Shown here one piece after another: positions 1 to 9,600 of a stretch of DNA of 25,924 nt. This DNA is from Collodictyon triciliatum. Lineage: Eukaryota > CRuMs. How positions within the stretch are numbered: the first letter of the stretch is position 1; every line of letters starts with the position of its first letter. The stretch covers positions 1 through 25,924 of the forward strand of contig JBHJMP010001031.1 in the NCBI GenBank assembly GCA_043381765.1, given 5' to 3'. Below the pieces are notes generated by a model. The model did not search any database and had not been told where the DNA came from. It saw only the letters and a program-made list of their open reading frames with translations. A program made the position numbers and the translations under genes.

Positions 1-91
<91 letters not shown>
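1..91. repeat. (AAT)n microsatellite at the left end
   Basis: A perfect trinucleotide run occupies the first 91 bases. The other end of the window is also a simple repeat, so this is probably where the assembled sequence stops. No gene lies in it. Confidence 0.97.
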
Positions 92-94
<3 letters not shown>

Positions 95-162
95 TTACGT
101 TATAAAAGAAGGAAAAGAAAGAAGTTAGCATACGACGCCAAACGAAAAGAACAAAAAGGAAC

Positions 163-222
163 AAAAAAAAGAGCAAAAAAAGAGCAAAAAAAGAGCAAAA
201 AAAGAGCAAAAAAGAGCAAAAA
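163..222. repeat. A-rich 10-12-mer tandem repeat (A7-GAGC unit)
   Basis: About five copies of a unit made of six to eight A followed by GAGC stand in a row, 50-100 bp before the start codon of the aminopeptidase gene. Copies differ only in A-run length, as expected from slippage. The stretch 92-269 is otherwise plain AT-rich 5' flank. Whether the repeat belongs to the promoter or the 5' UTR cannot be told from sequence. Confidence 0.85.
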
Positions 223-269
223 TGTAATGAAAACAACAATCGCCCTGCCTAAGAGAAACGTCGACCAGA

Positions 270-3200
270 ATGGGTGTCTATGATGCTGTCCTGACCAAAT
301 CTTCCCGTCCCGCCTTTCTCTCCTCATTCTTGCTCTTCGTCGCCACCGCCACCGCCACCTGTTCTGCCTTCGATTATGCCGTGGTTGTTTCTGACTCGAC
401 CGCGCTTTTATCCGATCTTTCCTGCGGGCCTCCGGTTTCTCTCAACAAAGCCTCCATGAGCCAACAGGTACATATTCACACACATGACATCCAAAGCCCC
501 AAAAGGCTTTGACCTCTCCCTTTCTAGTCAACCTTTTCTCCTATGGAAGTTACTGAAAAAAAGAAAAACACCCTGACTGCGAAGGTTAAAAAGCGTGATG
601 GGTGTTCACACTCCAACATTCTGGAATTCAGCACTCAGTCTCTGACCATCAACCTCGCTACCGACTTTGAAAGAAAGGTGAATATGTCTAGTCACAACAC
701 ATATCGTCGTGCACACGAAACATGAATAGTTACATTTACTGATAAAGCTCTCTTGTATAAGAAGCGTTTTCAGAAACAAACAATATAAATATATATATAT
801 TCAATTCCCCAGGTTCTGGATGGCTACGTTGATCTTTACGCCACCGCAACCAAAGAAGGCCTTGCTGAAATTATCCTTGACACCCGTCAACTTACCATTG
901 CCCAATGCTCGATGGTTTCCCCATACTCGGCCGATTTACAGGTAGCATACTTTCATTATTTCCTCCACCCTTAATTCCATAGCATGGTTTCATTATATCG
1001 GATTCGGTTCACCACGTCATATAACCCAATCAGTTCATATGCTCCTCATTTGAGCTTTAACTGTTTTGTCGCTCCAAACTCTTTATTCATTTTTTAATAT
1101 ACATTGCTATACAGTTCGTAGTGGAAGCTGAAACCGCACTAGGCTCCGCCCTTAGAATCAAGCTCTCTGAACCACTATCTTCAGGTTAGACTTCATTCAT
1201 ATACTTACGTGTATTTTCCTTGAACAGCTCGTTCATAGATATTATTTAACGATAAAGGTATCCAATTTGTTCTTCGTGTTGTGTATGAAACAAGTCCTGA
1301 AGGCTCAGCACTTCAATGGCTCGATACTCAGTAAGTATATATGCACACCTCTAATATCACAAAAAAAATCTAGCAGTCCTTTCAGAACACTTAAAATATT
1401 AGTAATTATATGTTTATTGATGAGCTAGGAGTTGATTTGGTTTTTTTTTTTTGACTCTATTAACTCATTGACAGGCAAACAGCAGACAAGAAGCATCCCT
1501 TCCTTTTTACTCAATGCCAAGCAATCCATGCTCGAAGTCTAGTTCCATGCCAGGTTTTCTCTTTTGATTAGCTTTTGATTATGTCTTTTTATTCCTTGGC
1601 TATAAAATTCATTTCCTTATAAATCAGTGAACTATAATGTACATCTTTATCTGTATGGCCTATGTAGCTTCGGCAACAAACTTGATACATATGAAAAATA
1701 TCATAATATAAATAAATTCAATTTTGAATTATTGCGTTTCTTTTTCTTTTTCTTTTTCTTTTTCTTTTTCTTTTTCTTTTCTTTTCTTTTCTTTCTTGTT
1801 CCTATATTTATTCGTATTTAGGACTCTCCCTCGATTAAAGTATCATACAAGGCGAATGTCACAGTCCCTAATCCGTTGGTTGCCTTGATGTCAGCCCTTG
1901 CAGATGGAAGCAGCGAGAATGGTGATGCAAATACGCACACCTACAGCTTCAGTCAACCCATTCCGATTCCTGTGAGTATATGTAATGCCTTTTGATATAA
2001 GAAATAATAAATGCCATTTTTTGGCTATAAAATGATTAACAAACACTAATAAAATAAAATAAAATAAAATATATAATAATCAATTCATTTAGACTTATCT
2101 GATAGCCTTGGTTGTCGGGCATCTTGAAAGCCGTACTTTGAGTCCTCGTTCCAAAGTTTGGGCGGAGCCTTCAGTGGTACACGATCTAGTCTTCTTCATT
2201 TGACTAAGATATACATTTCGCACCTTTAAAATATATTTTCTTCACTCGCTGTGAACTCTATCCTTGTGTCTGGTTATGGATTGACAACAAGTCCACTAAT
2301 ATTGCGAACTCGATCTAATTGAACCAATCCAAAGGTTGAGCAAGCAGCCGATGAGTTCCAGGATACCGAGAAATTTATTCAGGCCGGAGAATCGCTATTA
2401 GGTCCTTACGAATGGACCCAATACGACATTCTTGTTTTGCCACCTTCGTTCCCGTATGGAGGAATGGAGGTTCATTTTGTCATTTTATTATTAGTTTACA
2501 TTGGTTTGTCTTGCCTTTTACGTTTGAATTACCCACTTCAACCCGTAATTTGAATTCACATACGAGTCTACGACAAATATTTTATAAATATATCAGCATA
2601 ACCTTTGCATTTTTTTAAATAGAACCCTTGCTTGACATTTGTCACGCCTTCTTTACTCGCTGGAGATAGGTAACTGTGGACCAATAGCTCATTACAATAT
2701 ATAATAGAGTGAATAAGACTGTCAAAATATGTGTAGCTTTTATGAAACTCTAAAACTGAGTGAACATTGATTGATTCTTCTTTGCTCTGATTGTTCTCGT
2801 CTCTAGATCTCTTGTCGACGTGATTGCCCATGAAATCACTCACAGGTATTATTAACAATACCTCATCTGATTGTGAATTAGTCTTGTAGAGTCAGAAAGG
2901 AAATTCATTCACCAGAATGATTCACAATTATTATTTTTTTTTAAAAAAAATCCAAATAAATGTAGCTGGACTGGAAATCTTGTGACCAACAGCATCTGGG
3001 ACCACTTCTGGCTAAATGAGGTTAGATGGCTAGACCATTTGTTGAAGAGAACCATATTTTATTCGATGGCCTCAATCAATAATATGGCGTTTAAAAAACT
3101 ACTCGTTATAGGGATTCACCATGTTCGTTGAACGTAAAATTCATGGTTCGTCCCCAACATTCAATCTTTTTGAACGCCTTAGTCCCTTCTCTTTAACATT

Positions 3201-5372
3201 AGTGGTTAGAGTCCATTTTTTGAGTCTTGCATACTAATTCACAAATAGCGCGTATTGATGGTGTCAAGTACCAACACTACCATGCCTTCGAGGGACAGCA
3301 CGCCTTGAGCGACTCTATTAAAACTTTTGGTGTTGACCATCCTTTCACGGCCCTCGTTCCAAAGTATGTTGGTATTATATCAAAATATGTGAAAATTATG
3401 ATTCTAATATATTATCAAAAAAATCATGTATTTTTATTATTATTAATTTAAAGCCAATCAATCCATTTATAACATATATATCCTGTAGCCTCGACGGAAT
3501 AGACCCAGACGATGTAAATAATGCTATGTTAATTATCTATATTCTTGTCACGCGGTATCATTTCTTATATTCACATGATTTTCACATCTTATTCTTTGTA
3601 ATTACTCAGGCATTTAGCTCCATTCCGTACGAAAAAGGCAAGCCTGGCGTGATTTCAAAATGCTCTTTCCATTCCTTTCTTCATTTTTGTTCTCTTTCGC
3701 CTCATATATCTATCTTTTTTCTATAAAAAAAATCAAAAAAACTAAACAAATAAAACCATTTTGTTACCTTTTCATTATTCAAAGACATATATGATTAGGC
3801 TTCACTTTCCTTTGGTATCTGGAGAAGCTCGTTGGTATCCCTGACATGGAGAAGTTCCTCTATGATTATATCCAAAAAGTACTTGCGCTCTATTCCACCT
3901 CTTTTCCTGAGAAAAAGTATTGCTCCTTGTCTACTGTTCTTCCATTTTTATTTCCTTTTTTAAATAGTAAAAACACCCCTTTCATATTATATCGCAGTTC
4001 CGCCGTTTGAGTATCACCACAGACGATATGAAGGAGATGTTCCTGGAAAGATTCGGCCATTTGGAGAGCGTCCAAGCCATTGAATGGGATAAGTGGCTTT
4101 TTACTCCTGGATACCCGCTTGGTCAGAATTTCATTTTGTCTTGATTGGTTGTATATGTCCCATCCTTATTCCGTTCAACAAGGTGATTTTATCATTATTC
4201 CTGCTCATTCTCCCGATTTTCTTTTTCCTTCATTTTCAATAGTTGCCCCTGAATTCGACAATTCCATGGGCGAGGTTGTTGATGTTCTACTGCAAAAGTA
4301 TTTTCTTTATTTCCAACATGTCCACAATTCATGGTGTATGCGTAAAATTCGGTTTTTGGCGTCATCGAAATCTTCATTTCTCTTTTGTAAAATATCTATT
4401 GACAATTAGATGGCTTTCTGGTTCTGCTGAAGTATCTGAAAGTGATTTGGATGGATGGGTTACTTTGCAAAAGAGTAAGTGCTATCTTATCCTTACAGAA
4501 CATATGCATATGATGGTGTAGGATATTAAGATATCAGAATGGCTCATTATTTAATATGTATAGCGATTGTTTTTTTTTCGATGTATGGGGTTTGTTTTTT
4601 CATTTTTCATTTTTTTTCATGTATTATTTCTCTCTTTTTTTCTTCTTCTTCTGCGTATTGCATATAGTAAACTTCCTTGAAAATCTCCTTGTCGCGCACG
4701 AGAAGCTCTCTGTGGAGACACTTGGTCGAATGGATGCGCTGTACAAGTTTACATCCAACACAAACAGCGAAATCAAGTAAGCGACTGTGGTATATACAAA
4801 AGGAAACTAGTTCAACACATATTATGAAATCAAATCGTCGAAAACAAAGTCATTTGAGATAACGAAATTTTTTTTTGATTATATTGTTTTGTTTTTTTAA
4901 AAAGAAAAAGAAAAAGAAAAGAAAAGGCTTCCTGTTTTGATTATATATGCTTCAGGTTCAGGTGGTATCGTCTTGGTGCTCGATTGGGATACGATCATGT
5001 TCTTGATGCAACACTTCAGTTTTTGGCGAGTCAAGGAAGAATGAAATACGTTCGCCCTCTATACCGGTATTGCTTTGTTGTAGCTTCATTTCTTTTCTTT
5101 TTCTTCTTTTTTCTTTGACAGGACAAGAAGCAGTTATTGACACGTACAAATTGTGCGCGTATGCAGTGAGATGTACGCTAAGGACGGTATGTGGAGAAGC
5201 GCCGCTCTCTCGCACTTCAAGGTTTCTATCACTCATTTTTATTGTCATTCTCATCATCGCAGCCTGCCAAGTAAGTTGTTGATTATTCATTAAAATGTAG
5301 GCCATTGGCAAGAACTATCATGCCATCGCCTTCAAGATGATTGCGAAAGACCTGAATGTGTCGTCATCTTAA
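270..5372 (+). CDS. M1-family zinc aminopeptidase / leukotriene A4 hydrolase-like, 24 exons
   Basis: Exons: 270-467, 528-677, 813-941, 1115-1184, 1258-1330, 1475-1553, 1822-1971, 2093-2176, 2335-2469, 2623-2669, 2807-2845, 2966-3020, 3112-3145, 3249-3363, 3489-3513, 3610-3637, 3799-3878, 3998-4121, 4243-4297, 4410-4474, 4668-4776, 4956-5066, 5167-5221, 5301-5372. They total 2082 nt (693 aa plus TAA) and every junction keeps phase. The protein is colinear with animal LTA4H from its beta-rich N domain to its helical C domain. Visible: exopeptidase motif GGMEN (353-357), zinc site HEITH (380-384) with the third ligand Glu403 exactly 18 residues on, catalytic Tyr468 (human Tyr383), Asp460 (human Asp375), and substrate-carboxylate Arg643/Lys645 in GRMK. 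Human Tyr378 is Phe463 here. The family trims N-terminal residues and, in animals, opens the LTA4 epoxide in the cytosol. The human enzyme is 611 aa; the extra length is N-terminal, includes a hydrophobic leader-like segment (about 15-33), and an alternative start is ATG 543. Peptidase activity is well supported; epoxide hydrolase activity is inference. Confidence 0.95.
1740..1796 (+). repeat. (CTTTTT)n microsatellite in intron 6 of the aminopeptidase gene
   Basis: A pyrimidine hexamer run, decaying to CTTTT units, ends about 25 nt before the acceptor at 1820-1821. In the transcript it would act as, or enlarge, the polypyrimidine tract of that 3' splice site. Confidence 0.9.
3638..3798 (+). 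other. GC-AG intron (intron 16 of the aminopeptidase gene)
   Basis: The conserved PYEKGF motif is split by this intron. Only the donor AAAG|GCAAGC joined to the acceptor ATTAG|GC restores Gly-Phe in frame. The GT at 3650 gives phase 0 and shifts the next exon out of frame. The donor matches the usual GC-donor consensus (AG|GCAAG). Exon 17 then reads on as a normal LTA4H segment. Confidence 0.8.
4899..4926 (+). repeat. (AAAAAG)n microsatellite in intron 21
   Basis: A short purine hexamer run lies within intron 4777-4955 of the aminopeptidase gene. Its orientation relative to transcription is opposite to the pyrimidine repeats seen in other introns of this window. Confidence 0.8.
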
Positions 5373-5382
5373 GGAAAGAGAG

Positions 5383-5413
<31 letters not shown>

Positions 5414-6006
5414 TCTCTGTTTCTTTCCTTTCCTTTTTCCCTGTGTGTTGTCGTTCTCACAGGCGTATATCTTCACCAAGGAAGAGACACATTTCAAGAA
5501 GTTGTGCGGATTGGTTGAGCCGGTCAGTCATAAGTCTCATAAAAGAACAGAGAGAAAGTTTTCGCCGGGTCCTTCGTCCTTTATTTATGCTGCAGAACAT
5601 GAGGGTCCATCCTAAAAAGCGTGCTCTCACTCCAAACGAACGAATCAGAGTTCATAGTGGTTGGTCGTAATGCTGCTGCCGAGCAAATGACAGGAAAATC
5701 TATTGTAAAAAAAAAAAAAAGAAGAAAAAGAATAAGAATCGATTTATAGTTATCATATGGTTTCTTCCATGATAGATCAGATCTATTTGCCAGTGGACAA
5801 GATTCTAAGAGAAATGCGCACAAAAGACTGCATCGCAGAATCCCAGAAGAAGAAGAAAGAAAAAAAGAAGAGAGAGAAATATTCATCATGCCTGATCTAA
5901 GGAAGTCTGTGATATCGAATAGTCCGCTATTTGCATCGATACTATGTTTTTCTGCACAAAAGAAAACAGTGTTGATAGGGTGGAGCTCTGGATGGGAATA
6001 TTGGTT
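5373..6006. other. Convergent intergenic region: (CT)n, A-rich tract, no confident gene
   Basis: Directly after the aminopeptidase stop comes a (TC)n run at 5383-5405 that decays into pyrimidine-rich DNA to about 5440, then an A-rich stretch at 5705-5735. No AATAAA is obvious here on the + strand. On the - strand, 5890-6006 has short open frames, including one after a TTTTGTGCAG acceptor-like site. This could be the last exon of the CH-WD40 gene, but nothing in it looks like a WD40 blade, so I leave it unassigned. Confidence 0.6.
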
Positions 6007-6534
6007 NNNNNNNNNNNNNNNNNNNNNNNNNNNNNNNNNNNNNNNNNNNNNNNNNNNNNNNNNNNNNNNNNNNNNNNNNNNNNNNNNNNNNNNNNNNNNN
6101 NNNNNNNNNNNNNNNNNNNNNNNNNNNNNNNNNNNNNNNNNNNNNNNNNNNNNNNNNNNNNNNNNNNNNNNNNNNNNNNNNNNNNNNNNNNNNNNNNNNN
6201 NNNNNNNNNNNNNNNNNNNNNNNNNNNNNNNNNNNNNNNNNNNNNNNNNNNNNNNNNNNNNNNNNNNNNNNNNNNNNNNNNNNNNNNNNNNNNNNNNNNN
6301 NNNNNNNNNNNNNNNNNNNNNNNNNNNNNNNNNNNNNNNNNNNNNNNNNNNNNNNNNNNNNNNNNNNNNNNNNNNNNNNNNNNNNNNNNNNNNNNNNNNN
6401 NNNNNNNNNNNNNNNNNNNNNNNNNNNNNNNNNNNNNNNNNNNNNNNNNNNNNNNNNNNNNNNNNNNNNNNNNNNNNNNNNNNNNNNNNNNNNNNNNNNN
6501 NNNNNNNNNNNNNNNNNNNNNNNNNNNNNNNNNN
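6007..6534. other. Assembly gap (528 N)
   Basis: Unknown bases. The gap is followed directly by a (GAAATA)n repeat, a likely cause of the break. It lies just beyond the last recognisable exon of the - strand CH-WD40 gene and probably hides that gene's 3' coding sequence. Confidence 0.99.
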
Positions 6535-6587
6535 GAAATAGAAATAGAAATAGAAATAGAAATAGAAATAGAAATAGAAATAGAAAA
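6535..6587. repeat. (GAAATA)n microsatellite bordering the gap
   Basis: Eight or nine hexamer copies begin directly after the N run and end about 50 bp from the last visible donor of the - strand gene, inside an intron of that gene. Confidence 0.95.
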
Positions 6588-6636
6588 AGCAGGAAAAAGG
6601 GATGGTGAATAAAAATCTAGGAGATTATGCACTTAC

Positions 6637-9600
6637 CAGTCTCTGATATTTTCCAAGTTGTTGATGAGACTAAAGAAGTGACCGGCGCTTGATGACCAGC
6701 AAGAATCTTGGATTTCGCACCGCCTTCCTCACGCAAGTCCCAAACACGAATCTTCAATTGGTGTGCATTCTTTTTTTCAGAATATTCGTGACACAAATCA
6801 TCTCGGCTTTTAAACATCAATATACACAGACAAACAAAGACATGCACCATAGTACAAGTATATGGCCCATAGTTTATAGAGAGAACTTAACGAAGGACAA
6901 TGGAAAATTGAGAATAGTACTGATGAATCGTCTGACCCGGACCATAAAAACGACGAACCGAACCCCAGCAAGCAACGAATTCTGAATATATTAGTAAAAC
7001 TCAATTTGGGACTGAAACAAAAACATCACAACCCAACTAATAGATAATGATGATAATAATATCATTTAAAATGTGCTGCGAGGCGAGTGCAACAGAAAAA
7101 CTACGATAGGCACATTCATAATAGAAAGCTGTGTTACATATCCAAATGCCCAGAAAACTCTCGAACAGGTGTCCAATTAAGTGTATCCCACTCAAGAATC
7201 TTGACATCTTTTCCGGCAGAATACAGATATTTACCCGTTGCGAGGAGACATGTGATTCCTGCGTGATGCCTATTAAAATCATAGGTGTGAGTTCCGCATA
7301 TATGACTGGAATGAATGTAGGTGACCGCCCAAAAGGTCATCTATCAGTATTATCATATTTTGTTGACTAATTATGTAACAACCCTTGAATGGTTGCCACA
7401 GACTGCTTGTTAACTGTATTCTGCACATATATACATCCATCCTCTGCTCCAAGACAAACCAGCCTTCTTACCACCTGGGGAGACAAAAAAAAAAAGAAGA
7501 TAAATTAAGTAAATAAAATTCAGTATGGAAAACGAGCCATTAATGCAAGGCACTTTTCAAAAGGAATGAGCTCGTGCCTCCATGCACGTGATAAAAGCAA
7601 AAGCATTTGCCGGCAACTTTTCCTGGCTCGGAGCAGTGCTTCCTGGAGCAGAGGGAGATATCGCACTTGGAATCCCGAAGCTGCTGACAACTTCCGCTGT
7701 TCTAGAATTCCTAAATAAGAAGAGTAAATGTAGCATCATCTTCAGTTATGATGCAGATAAAGGCATTTATCATCATATATGGCCATGCTTATCTTCTTGT
7801 TAATATCTCAAAAGTATTGCATACCTCACGATTATGATGCCTCGACTGTCTGTCGTCCATAATTCACTCTCCCCAACTGGACACGACTGCACAATATCTC
7901 CTAATATTTGGAGATTGATAGTCAAAACCGGCGAAGAGAAAATAACACCAAAGCAATTACAAAACACAACATCAGATCGGAGTAACCTTTTCCCGAGAAT
8001 ACAAGCTGTTCAGATTCATAAGATTTCTCTGGCGTGCTATGAATCCAGGAATTTTTGCTGTTCATACTCAGACGGGACGGATTAGAAGATGCCTATTTCG
8101 AGAATAGTACAGAAAGGCATTCATGTTTCAAATTCAAGATTATCACAGACTCCACATGATGACTTTAGGGTCTTCTGGAAGATATGTACATGTTTTGCAA
8201 CCGGAGGAGCCGTTGGCAATGTGGCAACGCGTTTGGGTTGCAGCGATAGAAGTTGGTCGAGAAATTGTTTGGGCTCAGAAAGTGCTTTCCTCACATGTTT
8301 CTGAGATGTTGTGGGGGCTAGCGATACCTGTCAGTCGCCATGTAAGGTATGGGCGTTATTTAAATTCCAAAAGAAATGCATAAACAGGAGGTATATGAAT
8401 TCGATTCTAGAGCGACTGATATTCCCGAGTTGCTAAAGGGACGTGATATTTTTTTTTTCAAAAAAATCATTTGAGACTTGGCTAGACCTCTTTCGTAAAG
8501 AAGGGGTCATTTGGATTCGACAGCCAAGCGAGCGAGTCATCCGGCATTGATGTCACCTATTTTAATCAAATAAGGAGTCAGTTTTCTAGTTGTCGACGCG
8601 CATTTCAACGGGTTTTAATGGATATGTGTGACAACCTTTTGAACGACTTCAATCATAAGATTTGCAGATTTCGATATAGAGTCAGCCTATCAGATTCATT
8701 TTAGTTTACAGAAGGGAAAAAAAAAGATTTTTCTAAGCTGAAGAATTTGCAAATGACGGTGCATTAAGACTCACTTTAAATGAGAAACTAAAGTTAGATT
8801 GGATAGGCTTATTCTTTGTTCCTTTCGTTTTTAAGTAAAAATAAAGGTGTCTTGCTAGTACGTATATTCATACTTGTTCAGGGAAGTGGTGGAAAATTTC
8901 TGTCAATAGCGCTGTCGCAGGTTCTTTGAACTCTTCTACGCCTAATGGAATCGTGTTTGTCATCATTTATATATTAATATTAATATATAAATGACGACAG
9001 TGTTAACTCTATGTCGATAATATTGGGATATTTCCACGTGAAGAGTATTTAATTTTGCATCGAAAAAGGATGATACAAGGTCGCAATTTTTTTTATAATT
9101 TTTTTTAAATGCTTACTTTGCCTCTGTAAAGCGTATTCTGTAAGATGTTTGATGATAGGGCACATGTCAACACGGTCTCGATTTGAGCGTTCTATGAGGG
9201 GCATCTCCAAGAGGTATTAAAAATTAAAAAAAATTCTTCATAAAGCAAGTTTCTGCATTCATTTATCTACAATGATATTGTAAACCGTACGAGTGAATGC
9301 GTTGCAAGCGCCATAAACCGTATATCGCCCATGTGGGTGGGTAGATATTTCGTGAAAAGCTCCTGCAAATTAAGAAAATCGAAATTAGGAAGTTCAATAA
9401 GATATATTTTAGACACTAAAAGAAAATGGGGTCTGCATTTCTGTCAGAGAGAAATAGAAAAACAATACATCATTGGATTTTTTTTTTCCAAAAAAATGTT
9501 AGCACGGCCCTGGGTCACTTACCTGATGATGACCATGACATGTTTCAAGCAATAGAGGAGCAATAATTACATTTGTATCGGAATGGTTCTTTTGACAACA

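Noticed and set aside
100-327. Open frame on the - strand with long Phe/Leu runs
   Set aside because: It translates the A-rich tandem repeat and overlaps exon 1 of the aminopeptidase gene; low complexity only.
5356-5670. 104-codon + strand frame after the aminopeptidase stop
   Set aside because: It starts in the aminopeptidase's last codons in another frame and runs through the (CT)n repeat as Ser-Leu; no recognisable domain.
5886-6632. Long frames on both strands across the N gap
   Set aside because: They are open only because N codons contain no stops.
8089-8383. Overlapping + strand frames of 71 and 86 codons
   Set aside because: They are antisense shadows of exon 14 of the CH-WD40 gene, whose - strand frame fits its neighbours in phase.
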